A program made the translations under genes and the position numbers. The notes under the pieces were generated by a model that saw only the letters and a program-made list of their open reading frames with translations, made no database searches and was not told the DNA's origin. Positions 36,353 to 45,269 of a stretch of 64,000 bases of DNA are shown here, one piece after another. The stretch lies in NCBI GenBank assembly GCA_903850915.1, contig CAINMV010000010.1:64980-128979 (forward strand), in the 5' to 3' direction. Each line of letters starts with the position of its first letter. Position 1 is the stretch's first letter. Origin of the DNA: an uncultured Bacteroidota bacterium (GTDB lineage Bacteria; Bacteroidota; Bacteroidia; UKL13-3).

Positions 36353-36979
36353 TTATACCAGCTTGTGATTCATAGCGTATCGCATCAATTCTGCATTGTT
36401 TCTCAACTTCATCTTCTCAAGTAATCGACGACGATAGGTACTAATAGTAGGAACACTGAGACATAGTTTTTCCGCTATCTCTGATACTTTTTTACCTGAT
36501 GAGATAAGTTTCAATACCTCAAACTCACGGTCAGAAAGTTGTTCATGCTGTATTTTTGAGTGATCTTCAAGTAAATCATTAGCAAGTAGCTCTGCCACCG
36601 ATTCGGTAATAAATTTCTTACCGGATAGAATTCTATTAATTGCAACTATTAATTCACCACCGGAAGCAGACTTCTCAAGAAACCCAGATGCCCCTGCACG
36701 CAGCACCCGCAAAGCATATTGCGCCTCAGGTTGGGCCGTTAGCACAAACAATGGAGTTTTGCAGCCTTCTTTTCTAAGTTCACGCACAACATCCAAACCA
36801 CTCATCTCGGGCATTGTAATATCGAGAATAGCTAAATGATAATTGCTTTCCATTAATTTTTTATACGCATCTCTACCATTAGCTGCTTCATCGAAAACAA
36901 CCTCAGGATACTCAATAGAGACAATTTGAATCAAACCTTTTCGAACCACATAGTGATTGTCTGCGATTAGTACTTTCAT
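36353..36979 (-). CDS. LuxR/NarL-type response regulator (orphan)
   Basis: A 208-residue two-domain regulator. The receiver domain (1-120) has the phosphoacceptor Asp53 in LAILDITMPEMSG, Thr in VLTAQP and the conserved Lys in FLEKSAS near residue 103. The C-terminal HTH (about 140-205) has LSDREFEVLKLISSGKKVSEI and ends in a DNA-binding helix region. It is clearly related to the regulator at 42422-43048, but no histidine kinase is adjacent. The acidic pair is Asp7-Asn8 (ADNH) where most relatives have Asp-Asp, which could weaken magnesium binding or phosphorylation. Target genes are unknown. Confidence 0.92.
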   Translation of the reverse strand: MKVLIADNHYVVRKGLIQIVSIEYPEVVFDEAANGRDAYKKLMESNYHLAILDITMPEMSGLDVVRELRKEGCKTPLFVLTAQPEAQYALRVLRAGASGFLEKSASGGELIVAINRILSGKKFITESVAELLANDLLEDHSKIQHEQLSDREFEVLKLISSGKKVSEIAEKLCLSVPTISTYRRRLLEKMKLRNNAELMRYAMNHKLV

Positions 36980-37123
36980 TGGGCTTTGAAATACGATTTA
37001 ATTAATGAAGGAGACAAAAGTACGGAAGTTCCGCTAACTTGCAATTTACTTTCATATTGCTGGGCTCCATAATTCCAATAACCACTAAAGAAGTAATATC
37101 ATGAATTGCTGACAAACGGAATC

Positions 37124-37726
37124 CTACCTACTCTCCCATCTTCGTAAAGATGAGCCTTGATGTGTAACCACCTCCCAATGATTTATTTGTGATGCACGAA
37201 ATAGCTTTAATCGCAAACGCTGCGGATAGAAATTATGGATAATAATACTCTCCTGAGAACGTTTTTTCAGAACATGAATCTGCGCTAAAACATCGTAGGC
37301 AGAAGAGGCGCAACGCATGCCAAAGTAAGCGTAATCATATGGATCGCAATAGGAATAATGCGATTGAATTTCTTTTAATAGTCCATACTGAACTCGTGGA
37401 ATTACAATTATAAAAGTACAATATTTAGCCTTTGCTGTGTCTTTCATCCAAATTTCTAATGGCAAATTCTCCCATTTCGAATGATAGCCTTTGCGATGTG
37501 GGAAGACATGGATTTTTCCGCGTTTTCGAAAGCTAAAAACAGAGTCGCCAATTTGCAAACTAACATGCCCATCATGTAGCCCACCAAATTGTTTTTTCTC
37601 CACCTTACGTGCATTCCATTTGGGCCTTGAGCCATAGTAAAAATGCACTTTTATGGATGCCGAATCCGACTGAGCGGAGAGCTATACTGCGCAGAATGAG
37701 ATTATTATAAAAACAACTAATTTCAT
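37124..37726 (-). pseudogene. Exported papain-like (Lnb/NlpC-permuted type?) protein gene with amber codon in the signal peptide
   Basis: From the ATG at 37724-37726 the frame reads a signal peptide MKLVVFIIISFCAV, then TAG (37682-37684), then LSAQSDSASIKVHFYYGSRP and 174 further sense codons to a TAG at 37124. Signal-like sequence on both sides of the stop, in one frame, says this was a single exported protein of about 199 residues. The body has a conserved-looking His (GGLHDGHVSLQIG, residue 54 counting the stop codon) and a later Cys (YFGMRCASSAYDVL, 139). That is the order of catalytic residues in circularly permuted papain-like enzymes such as Lnb lipoprotein N-acyltransferases; this placement is inference. 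A GTG at 37648 could restart translation, but without export. Confidence 0.65.
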
Positions 37727-37802
37727 TTTACACGAATTACAACGAAATAAAATAAGCTGAAGCTTATGGTTTTATCATTTGTATTAATTGAACGTTAAAC
37801 AA

Positions 37803-37821
37803 AATATTGTTAGACAATATT
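37803..37821. repeat. Perfect 8-base inverted repeat upstream of the amber-interrupted gene
   Basis: AATATTGT-TAG-ACAATATT (37803-37821), a dyad with a 3-base spacer about 77 bases upstream of the ATG at 37726. Its left part overlaps a TAATATTG box on the minus strand (37815-37822), so it could be an operator over a promoter. It could also be simple AT-rich symmetry. Confidence 0.4.
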
Positions 37822-37842
37822 ACAAAGCTTAGAATAGGAAGC

Positions 37843-37869
37843 AAAAAAAAACCATTCCTTTTGGAATGG
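37843..37869 (-). terminator. Rho-independent terminator of the thrS-infC-rpmI-rplT cluster
   Basis: On the minus strand, CCATTCC-AAAA-GGAATGG (37869 down to 37852) is followed by nine T residues (37851-37843). It starts 26 bases after the rplT stop codon. Confidence 0.9.
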
Positions 37870-37895
37870 CTTTTTACCTTGTAGTAAAACTAATA

Positions 37896-38240
37896 CTATT
37901 TCGTCGAATTCACCACTTCCAAAAATACTTCTGGGTGGTTCATTGCTAAGTCAGCTAACACCTTGCGATTTAAACCAATATTTTTTTGGCTTAGAGCATT
38001 GATTAACTTTGAATAGGTTGTACCATTGGCACGTGCTGCAGCATTGATACGTTGTATCCAAAGTGCACGAAACTCGCGTTTTTTGGTTTTACGGTCACGG
38101 TATGCATACCCTAAACCTTTGTCGATACTGTGCTTAGCTACTGTAAGTACGTTTTTACGCGCACCAAAATAACCTTTGGCAAGTTTTAAAATCTTTTTTC
38201 TTCTGCGTCGCGATGCGACAGCGTTTACGCTTCTAGGCAT
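37896..38240 (-). CDS. rplT: Ribosomal protein L20
   Basis: A 114-residue basic protein of the 50S subunit with the usual L20 features: [23 protein letters not shown]-type N-terminal extension (split here at about residue 20), [20 protein letters not shown] in the middle and the globular C-terminal part with [15 protein letters not shown]20 is needed for early 50S assembly and in several bacteria represses its own operon. It is the last gene of the thrS-infC-rpmI-rplT cluster and is followed by a strong terminator. Confidence 0.98.
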   Translation of the reverse strand: MPRSVNAVASRRRRKKILKLAKGYFGARKNVLTVAKHSIDKGLGYAYRDRKTKKREFRALWIQRINAAARANGTTYSKLINALSQKNIGLNRKVLADLAMNHPEVFLEVVNSTK

Positions 38241-38347
38241 TTAAATAAAATAATTGTGGCTAAAGTGCAGGCCTCACTGGGCTTATCTTTGGTACTTTTT
38301 GCCTGGTTAATTAATATATAATCTCTGATTATTGAGATTAACTTTTA

Positions 38348-38545
38348 TTACGATAACAAAAGCATTTTCTTAACGCGATATTCATCGCCTTTGAAAACGT
38401 AGGCAGTTTTGCCTAAGTTACGCTTTTGAGTCGTTTCTTTTTTAGTCAGGATGTGGCTTTTGTAAGCTTGTCCGCGTTTAATTTTACCGCTAGCAGTTGT
38501 GCTAAAACGCTTTTTTGCTCCTGAGTTGCTTTTTAATTTTGGCAT
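38348..38545 (-). CDS. rpmI: Ribosomal protein L35
   Basis: A 65-residue, very basic 50S protein starting MPKLKSNSGAKKRF and containing KIKRGQAYKSHILTKK, as in the L35 family. It lies between infC and rplT, its usual place. In the 107-base gap to rplT there is a hairpin TAATCTC-8-GAGATTA (38319-38340), just after the stop codon, with no T tract. It might pause transcription or protect the 3' end, but this is only positional. Confidence 0.97.
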   Translation of the reverse strand: MPKLKSNSGAKKRFSTTASGKIKRGQAYKSHILTKKETTQKRNLGKTAYVFKGDEYRVKKMLLLS

Positions 38546-38636
38546 TTTGAGTATTGAATAGTTAAAATTGGGTCCTTTGTATAATTCTTTAAATTTCAGT
38601 AAGCCATCTCATGACTAACTAATCTCTAAAATTATT

Positions 38637-39206
38637 TTATTTCTTTGGTGCAATCATTATCGTCATTTTCCTACCTTCCATTTTTAATCCGGTATCTACT
38701 TTACCGAAATCAACCAAACGTTCCACAAAAGTTTCCAGAAGTTGACGACCTCTTTCTTTATAAATAATTTCTCTTCCTTTAAACATCACTAGTGCTTTTA
38801 CTTTGTCACCGGCTTTTAAAAACTCCTCAGCATGCTTTACTTTAAAGTCAACATCATGCTGGTCTGTATTCGGGCCAAAGCGCACCTCTTTAACTTCTTG
38901 CTTGTGCGAGTTGGCTTTAATTTCTTTTTTCTTCTTCTTTTGCTCGTATAAAAACTTTTTATAGTCAACAATACGACAAACCGGCGGCACGGCATTTGGA
39001 GAAATCTCCACCAAATCCAACCCCAATTGGTCGGCGATATCCACTGCCTCAGCCAACTTCACAACACGAGCTTCGATATCTTCACCGACAATACGAACTT
39101 CGGGAGATTTTATAAATCCGTTAATGTTATGTTCAGCAACTCTACGTTGCGGAAAACGACGATTTTGGTAAGGACCACTGCTGGGCTTTTTTGGAGGTAA
39201 TGCCAA
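38637..39206 (-). CDS. infC: Translation initiation factor IF-3 (TTG start)
   Basis: A 189-residue IF-3 that binds the 30S subunit and checks initiator tRNA and start codon. The N-domain has NINGFIKSPEVRIVGEDIEA and LVEISPNAVPPVCRIVDYKKF; the linker has KKKKKEIKANSHKQ; the C-domain has EVRFGPNTDQHDVDFKVKHA. The only reasonable start is TTG at 39206: a stop lies three codons upstream and no ATG or GTG follows before conserved sequence. A non-AUG start is typical of infC, where IF-3 represses its own translation by rejecting such codons. TATACTTG overlaps the start and resembles a promoter box, so an internal promoter remains possible. Confidence 0.95.
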   Translation of the reverse strand: MALPPKKPSSGPYQNRRFPQRRVAEHNINGFIKSPEVRIVGEDIEARVVKLAEAVDIADQLGLDLVEISPNAVPPVCRIVDYKKFLYEQKKKKKEIKANSHKQEVKEVRFGPNTDQHDVDFKVKHAEEFLKAGDKVKALVMFKGREIIYKERGRQLLETFVERLVDFGKVDTGLKMEGRKMTIMIAPKK

Positions 39207-39309
39207 GTATACTTATTTGTTTTTCTGCATTTTCTTTTACTATGAAGTAGTTTGGTTCAATGCAAATTAAAAACCCATACTACTTTGCTGGCCTTCTGCC
39301 TGCTATTTT

Positions 39310-41247
39310 TTATTTCAACTTCTCTAAATCTGCGGCTTCTTTAAAATGACTAACAAATTCCTGCATACCCATTTTACCTGAGTCACCCTGACCATGCCTA
39401 CGCACCGAAACTGAATCTGCTTGCTCTTCTTGATCGCCTACTATTAGCATAAACGGTATCTTTTTCATCTCCGCGTTTCTTATTTTTTTTCCAATAGTTT
39501 CATTGGAATTGTCAATAAGTCCGCGAATATCGTTAATTTCTAAAAATTGAGCAACTTTTTCTGCATAGCTTTCAAACTTTTCGCTCACCGGCAATATAAT
39601 ATACTGTTCTGGAGTAAGCCAAAGAGGGAAATTGCCGGCACAATGCTCAATTAGAAGTCCCATAAAACGCTCCATGCTTCCAAAAGGGGCACGATGAATC
39701 ATAACTGGACGGTGCTTTTGGTTGTCGGCGCCTATGTATTCCAACTCAAAGCGCTCTGGCAAATTATAATCTACCTGAATAGTACCCAACTGCCAGCTTC
39801 TGCCAAGGGCATCTTTCACCATAAAATCGAGCTTAGGTCCATAAAAGGCCGCTTCACCATATTCTATAAAGGTTTTCATGCCCTTTTCGGCGGTGGCTTC
39901 TATAATTGCATTTTCTGCTTTTTCCCAATTTTCTTCACTGCCAATATATTTAGCTCTATTTACTTTGTCGCGAAGGCTAATTTGAGCTGTATAATTGTCA
40001 AATCCTAGCGATTTGAAAACATAAAACACGAGATCGATAACCCTTTTGAATTCCTCTTTTATTTGGTCGGGACGGCAGAATAAGTGAGCATCATCTTGTG
40101 TGAAGCCACGAACCCTTGTTAAGCCACTTAATTCACCACTTTGTTCGAAACGATAAACTGTTCCAAATTCAGCCAATCGCACTGGCAAATCGCGGTAACT
40201 GCGTGGTTTTGTTTTGTAAATTTCGCAATGATGGGGACAATTCATCGGTTTCAGCATATACTGTTCACCTTCAGGTGTAAGTATAGGTTGGAAGGAATCC
40301 TTGCCATATTTTTCCCAGTGTCCACTCGTTTCGTATAAATCTTTTTTACCGATGTTAGGTGTAATAACAGGCAAATAGCCCATCCTTGTTTGTGCTTCAC
40401 GCATAAATCGTTCCAAGCGTTCACGTATCATGGCTCCTTTTGGCAACCATAATGGCAACCCTGCGCCCACCTTATCACTAAAAGCAAAGAGTTCCATCTC
40501 TTTACCTAGGCGTTTGTGATCCCGTTTTTTAGCTTCTTCTAACAAACGCAAATGTTCTTCTAAATCTTTTTGCTTTTGGAAGGTTACCGCATAAATCCGG
40601 GTAAGCATTTTGTTTTTCTCATCGCCACGCCAATATGCTGCAGCCACGTTCATTATTTTCACTGCTTTCACAAAGCCCGTACTCGGGATATGTGGACCTT
40701 TACATAGATCAGTAAAATTACCTTGCGTATAAAAAGTAATTTCACCATCATTCAATCCTTCAATCAAATCTAGCTTATAGTGGTCGCCTTTTTCAGTAAA
40801 ATATTTAACGGCTTCTGCTTTGCTCACTTCTTTTCTTTCAAAAGTGACATCACGTCTTGCCAATTCAATTATTTTATCTTCTAGCTTTTTAAAATCATCG
40901 GCGCCAAAAGACTTGCCACCGAGATCAATATCATAATAGAAACCGGCATCGATTGCTGGGCCAATGCCGAACAACGTTCCAGGATATAACGCTTCTATTG
41001 CTTCGGCCAACAAATGTGCTGATGAGTGCCACATTGTTTTACGCCCTTCTTCATCATTCCAAGTTAGCAAAATTAAATTTGAATCTTCATTTATGGAACG
41101 ATTGGCATCCCACACCTCACCATTCACTTTGGCGGATAATACATTTCGAGCTAAACCAGCGCTAATGCTTTGTGCCACTTGCATGGCTGAAGTTCCCTTT
41201 TCGTATTCCCGAACTGTGCCATCGGGTAGCGTAATATTTATATTCAT
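39310..41247 (-). CDS. thrS: Threonyl-tRNA synthetase
   Basis: A 645-residue class II synthetase charging tRNA-Thr. Domains in order: TGS (1-62), N2 editing domain with [12 protein letters not shown] and the conserved Cys/His region [19 protein letters not shown] (about 70-235), the catalytic core (about 245-540) with zinc ligands Cys in [12 protein letters not shown] and His later, motif 2 [20 protein letters not shown], and a C-terminal anticodon-binding domain beginning near [10 protein letters not shown]. Length is normal. It starts the thrS-infC-rpmI-rplT cluster behind a TATCTTCG promoter box. No T-box leader is seen, as expected for this phylum. Confidence 0.98.
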   Translation of the reverse strand: MNINITLPDGTVREYEKGTSAMQVAQSISAGLARNVLSAKVNGEVWDANRSINEDSNLILLTWNDEEGRKTMWHSSAHLLAEAIEALYPGTLFGIGPAIDAGFYYDIDLGGKSFGADDFKKLEDKIIELARRDVTFERKEVSKAEAVKYFTEKGDHYKLDLIEGLNDGEITFYTQGNFTDLCKGPHIPSTGFVKAVKIMNVAAAYWRGDEKNKMLTRIYAVTFQKQKDLEEHLRLLEEAKKRDHKRLGKEMELFAFSDKVGAGLPLWLPKGAMIRERLERFMREAQTRMGYLPVITPNIGKKDLYETSGHWEKYGKDSFQPILTPEGEQYMLKPMNCPHHCEIYKTKPRSYRDLPVRLAEFGTVYRFEQSGELSGLTRVRGFTQDDAHLFCRPDQIKEEFKRVIDLVFYVFKSLGFDNYTAQISLRDKVNRAKYIGSEENWEKAENAIIEATAEKGMKTFIEYGEAAFYGPKLDFMVKDALGRSWQLGTIQVDYNLPERFELEYIGADNQKHRPVMIHRAPFGSMERFMGLLIEHCAGNFPLWLTPEQYIILPVSEKFESYAEKVAQFLEINDIRGLIDNSNETIGKKIRNAEMKKIPFMLIVGDQEEQADSVSVRRHGQGDSGKMGMQEFVSHFKEAADLEKLK

Positions 41248-41299
41248 GAAAGAAATACTTTACTTTTTAAACGTACAAATGTCTAAGAAGAATGAAGTG

Positions 41300-41307
41300 C
41301 GAAGATA
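41300..41307 (-). promoter_or_regulatory. -7 promoter box for thrS
   Basis: TATCTTCG on the minus strand, followed by GCAC, gives a leader of about 45-50 bases before the thrS ATG. No -33 element at good spacing is apparent. Confidence 0.5.
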
Positions 41308-41365
41308 AGAATTTTTCGTTAGAGTTAAATTTACAATGGCTAGAAACGTTGATATACATCAAATC

Positions 41366-42343
41366 CTATTTTTTGCGATGCATTACATATGCTGCAAAAT
41401 CGCTGAATTCTTTTTTAGTTTCTTCCTCCATTGTCACCATTTCTAATGCTTCTAAAGCCAAAGAATAATATCGTTGCTGCTCGGCTTCTGCTTCTTTTTT
41501 AGCACCTGTTACTTGAAAAAGCTGTTTTACTGATTGTACTTTTTCATTTACATCGTTAGGCTCATTTGAGAGCCAAAATTGCAGTTCGAATAATTGCTTT
41601 GCATCAGCCAAATTCAAGGCTTTTAGCAATAAATACGTTTTTTTATTTGACAAAATATCGCCCCCTATTTGTTTGCCAAATAATATAGGATCATCAGCAA
41701 AGGCATCAAGAATATCATCATGCAATTGAAAGGCGACACCTAAGTTTTTCCCGAATTGATATAATGCTTCGGCATTGGTTTTTTCTGCACCACCAACCAA
41801 AGCGCCTAAATAAAAGCTGCATCCCAAGAGAACCGAAGTTTTCAAAGAAATCATCTCCAAATATTCCTCGATGGAAACATCATTGCGCGTTTCGAAAAGC
41901 ATATCCATTTGCTGCCCACGGCATACTTCTATTGCAGTTGTATTGAACATTGTTAAGGCTTCATTGAGGATATCTAGTGGCAACTTTTGTAAAAACATAG
42001 TAGCCTCAAACATCATCAAATCACCGCATAAAATGGCAGTAGAGGAATTCCATTTATGATGCACCGTTGCTTGCCCTCTGCGCAATGGAGCTGCATCCAT
42101 TATATCGTCGTGTACCAGTGTGAAATTATGAAACACCTCGATAGCCATGGCTGCATGCAATGCTTCTTCAAAATTGCTCTTAAAGGCATTGCACGACATT
42201 AACACCATTGCTGGTCGGAGGCGTTTGCCTCCCAAATGCATTATATAATTTGCAGCATCCGTTAAGGATTGTGGTTTACCCTGAAATGGGTGACCATCCA
42301 AATAAGATTCAAAGCTTCTTAAATACACTTCCAGCGAATTCAT
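41366..42343 (-). CDS. Trans-polyprenyl diphosphate synthase
   Basis: A 325-residue all-alpha prenyltransferase that extends allylic diphosphates with IPP, making the farnesyl/geranylgeranyl or longer chains for quinones and carrier lipids. The first Asp-rich motif is in LVHDDIMDAAPLRRGQATVH (about residues 77-96) and the second in FQLHDDILDAFAD (about 209-221); GGKRLRPAMVL near residue 34 binds IPP. Product length is set by residues before the first motif and cannot be called here. It follows the kinase-regulator pair on the same strand after 78 bases. Confidence 0.95.
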   Translation of the reverse strand: MNSLEVYLRSFESYLDGHPFQGKPQSLTDAANYIMHLGGKRLRPAMVLMSCNAFKSNFEEALHAAMAIEVFHNFTLVHDDIMDAAPLRRGQATVHHKWNSSTAILCGDLMMFEATMFLQKLPLDILNEALTMFNTTAIEVCRGQQMDMLFETRNDVSIEEYLEMISLKTSVLLGCSFYLGALVGGAEKTNAEALYQFGKNLGVAFQLHDDILDAFADDPILFGKQIGGDILSNKKTYLLLKALNLADAKQLFELQFWLSNEPNDVNEKVQSVKQLFQVTGAKKEAEAEQQRYYSLALEALEMVTMEEETKKEFSDFAAYVMHRKK

Positions 42344-42421
42344 ACGCTACAAATATAATTGCAGATTTGTAATTTCGAGCTTAATTAGTTTATAATTCGA
42401 AAGATTAATTAATTCGGGCCA

Positions 42422-43048
42422 TTAACTAACCAAATCATTTTCGATTGCATAACGCGTTAAGTCGGACAAATTTTTGAAATCCATCTTTTCCATTACACGA
42501 CTACGGTATGTTTTTATTGTATTGGCACTTAAAAATATTTCTTCTGCTATTTCGCCTATAGCCTTTCCTTTGGCAAGCATCGTAAATACTTGCATTTCCC
42601 GATCAGATAAATTGTCATGTTTTAAAGTGGCCTTGCTGCCTATGCTCTCTGCTAGGTTTTCGGCTAGCGTAGCTGAAATATATCTCCTACCAGAAAGCAA
42701 TCTTTTCACCGCAAGAATCAACTCATCGGGTGCACTGTTTTTATTAAGAAACCCAGAAGCTCCCGCTTTTAATGCTCGAATTGCATACTGCTCCTCCGAA
42801 TGCATACTCAGCATAAGTATCGGCGCCTTAACTTCATCCAAGCGCATTTGTTTTAAGATTTCCATACCATTTTTTCCTGGCATGGAGATGTCGAGTAAGA
42901 TACAATCCCATTCTAATTTATGAAGTATTGCATTCACTTCATCGCTATTCGACGCTTCTTCAATATTAAGATCTTTGTATTCACTTAAAAGCAATTGAAT
43001 AAGACCCTTTCTTAATATAGCATGATCATCAACTATTAATATATTCAT
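42422..43048 (-). CDS. LuxR/NarL-type response regulator, partner of the adjacent kinase
   Basis: A 208-residue regulator. The receiver domain has the acidic pair in IVDDHA, phosphoacceptor Asp53 in ILLDISMPGKNG, and the conserved Lys region GFLNKNSAP near residue 103; the HTH begins at LSDREMQVFTMLAKGKAIGEI and ends with KTYRSRVMEKM. It follows the PAS histidine kinase gene by 13 bases, so the two form an operon and very likely a signalling pair. It is a close paralogue of the orphan regulator at 36353-36979, which may share input or targets. Confidence 0.94.
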   Translation of the reverse strand: MNILIVDDHAILRKGLIQLLLSEYKDLNIEEASNSDEVNAILHKLEWDCILLDISMPGKNGMEILKQMRLDEVKAPILMLSMHSEEQYAIRALKAGASGFLNKNSAPDELILAVKRLLSGRRYISATLAENLAESIGSKATLKHDNLSDREMQVFTMLAKGKAIGEIAEEIFLSANTIKTYRSRVMEKMDFKNLSDLTRYAIENDLVS

Positions 43049-43061
43049 GTTGGTTAGTAAA

Positions 43062-45041
43062 TTAATTTTTAAAATAAGGTAATGACAATGTTACTATCGT
43101 TCCGCTATCTTCACTAGTTAGTATTGCTAATTGGCCATTGGATCCTGATGCCCTTTCTTTCATCCCAATTAAACCAAGTGTCTTCTTTTCTTTAATTTTT
43201 TCTTTGTTAAAGCCAATACCATTATCTTGAATTGATATTATTATCAGATCTGCCTCCTTTCGAATTGAAGTAAGAACATGGGTTGCATTAGCGTGACGCA
43301 ACACATTCGTCAATGACTCTTGATATATTCTAAAAATAACAATATCAAGTTCATTGCCTATTTCAAATTCAGTATAGTTAATTTCAAACTTAATTGTAAT
43401 TCCTGATAATTTTCTAAACTCTTCTGTTTGCCATTCCAGTGCCGACAATAAACCTAAGTCGTCGAGAACACCAGGACGCAAGCTACTTGAAATTTTACGA
43501 ATCGTTTTTGAAGCAAAATCAACCTTAATAATGCTCGCAAAAACAAAAGATCTCAATTCATCTTGTTCCTGATTTAAATTTTTCATCATTAGCGATAAAT
43601 CAATTTTAAGGGCAGATAGTTGCTGCCCTAATTCGTCGTGAATTTCACGAGAAATAATCGCCCTTTCGTCTTCCCTCAATGAATTGATGTTTTTATTAAG
43701 TCTTTGAATATCTATACGACTTTCCGATAAAAGCTGCCTTTCTAATTCCAACTCTGTTATATCTTGACCCATTGAAAGAATCACAATTTGTCCGTCAAAA
43801 TCAATTTTAAAAGATGTGAAATCCATATAACGAAGTTCGCCATTTTTGGTCCTATTTCTCCAAGTGCTTTTTTTCCTTATTGGTGCCTTGTCATTGAATA
43901 AAGATGCAACTTTTAAAATAGAGCTGTGATCCATCGGAAAAACAAATTCCAAAATACTTCGCCCAATTAAATCGTTTCTAGAATCCCCTTCATAAACCTC
44001 AACTGCCTTTTCATTCAGGTCAATCAATTCTAAACTTAAAGGATCCCAAACAAGAATAATCATAGGGGCTAAATCGAAAAGCTTTTTGTACTTTTCCTTT
44101 GAAATTTGCAATGCAATTTCATTCGCTTTTTTTTCGGTAATATCGACGCCTAAACTCAATCGCAACCATTCACCGTCAATTTCGATAGGCTTTTCTATAA
44201 AATAAAAATCACGATAATCATCGACTTCCTTCTTAAAACTAACTTCAAAGTTTGTTTTACCACTTAAGGATGCTTCATTTCTGGCTGTAAATATTTTATG
44301 CTGATATTCGAGATGGTAATTTTCTAAGGTACTTGATTTATTAATTTCTTGCTTATCGTTACCGATAAAAACATCAAAATTGGCATTCCATCTTTTTAAA
44401 TTGCCATCACTATCTGAGATAAAAAAAATATCTGGCAATGAATTAATTATAGTTTCTGAAAGGTTTTTCTCCTGTAAAATTTGAATATCCTGTTCTATTT
44501 TCTCTGTGACATCTGCAATTCTACCGATTAATATTGGAGTGCCTCCTTCATTAATAATTGTAGACCCATATATTTCATACCAGCCTTGAGTCCCGTTCTT
44601 TTGCACACCCCTCACAACATATCTTGTCGTTTCAACATTGCCCGCTATCCTTTCCATTATCTTACTTTTAAGTAATTCCTTATATTCAGGAGTCACTAAA
44701 TCAAAAATGCTCTTTTTGTTTACCAATTCATCCACTGAATAACCGGTAATTCTGCAAAATTCCGAATTGGCGTAGGTCAGAAACTCACCGTTTACTTCAT
44801 AAATTCCTAAAGGAGCCGATTCAACCAAGGTTTTGTAATCTTGAGTGAGGCCTGCCCCTTTAATAGAATTCGCTAAATGTTTTTTCTCCTTTGCCCATTG
44901 GAAAATAATAAAGGCAAATAGCAAGGTAATTAATAAACCACCCAATGAAATAATAAGCGCTCCTATTGTAAAATTTCTGCGGGCATCTAATAAATAATAT
45001 TGAAATGCTACTCCTTGCGTAAGGAATAACAGCACACCCAT
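43062..45041 (-). CDS. PAS-domain sensor histidine kinase (HisKA_3 type)
   Basis: A 659-residue membrane kinase. After an N-terminal hairpin of two hydrophobic helices (to about residue 48) come three PAS domains (about 65-185, 195-310, 320-445; SAPLGIYEVNGEFLTYAN marks the first), a HisKA_3 domain with phosphoacceptor His in ISREIHDELGQQLSALK (about 475), and a HATPase with QDNGIGFNKEK and TLGLIGMKERA. The signal is unknown. The ATG at 45041 splits the first helix: the same frame stays open for 46 codons upstream and reads YAAAVALIF just before it, but has no ATG, GTG or TTG. The true start may be a rare codon, or the start has been lost. Confidence 0.9.
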   Translation of the reverse strand: MGVLLFLTQGVAFQYYLLDARRNFTIGALIISLGGLLITLLFAFIIFQWAKEKKHLANSIKGAGLTQDYKTLVESAPLGIYEVNGEFLTYANSEFCRITGYSVDELVNKKSIFDLVTPEYKELLKSKIMERIAGNVETTRYVVRGVQKNGTQGWYEIYGSTIINEGGTPILIGRIADVTEKIEQDIQILQEKNLSETIINSLPDIFFISDSDGNLKRWNANFDVFIGNDKQEINKSSTLENYHLEYQHKIFTARNEASLSGKTNFEVSFKKEVDDYRDFYFIEKPIEIDGEWLRLSLGVDITEKKANEIALQISKEKYKKLFDLAPMIILVWDPLSLELIDLNEKAVEVYEGDSRNDLIGRSILEFVFPMDHSSILKVASLFNDKAPIRKKSTWRNRTKNGELRYMDFTSFKIDFDGQIVILSMGQDITELELERQLLSESRIDIQRLNKNINSLREDERAIISREIHDELGQQLSALKIDLSLMMKNLNQEQDELRSFVFASIIKVDFASKTIRKISSSLRPGVLDDLGLLSALEWQTEEFRKLSGITIKFEINYTEFEIGNELDIVIFRIYQESLTNVLRHANATHVLTSIRKEADLIIISIQDNGIGFNKEKIKEKKTLGLIGMKERASGSNGQLAILTSEDSGTIVTLSLPYFKN

Positions 45042-45251
45042 AAAGATTAGCGCAACTGCTGCAGCATATTTTTCAGATGATAAATACCTAAAAACGGAAT
45101 TGGATTTGATTATTGAGGTTGGATTTAGAATGCTAAAATAAGAATTTTTATTATTAACGACTGATTTTTCTATCGCAATTTATTAATAATCTGCAATTTA
45201 GCTCTTTTTAAAGGTATATAGTGTATTTCTCCCCCTTCGGACATTAATGCG

Positions 45252-45259
45252 TATCTTCG
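45252..45259 (+). promoter_or_regulatory. -7 promoter box for der
   Basis: TATCTTCG followed by CG ends 10 bases before the der ATG, so the leader is very short. A TTTC at 45226-45229 is the best -33 candidate. Confidence 0.5.
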
Positions 45260-45269
45260 CGTTTTTGTT

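Noticed and set aside
38319-38340. Hairpin TAATCTC/GAGATTA after rpmI as a terminator
   Set aside because: No T tract follows, and termination here would cut off rplT; at most a pause or processing site.
41248-41365. Possible T-box or other riboswitch before thrS
   Set aside because: No specifier stem, T-box sequence or attenuator is visible in the short leader.
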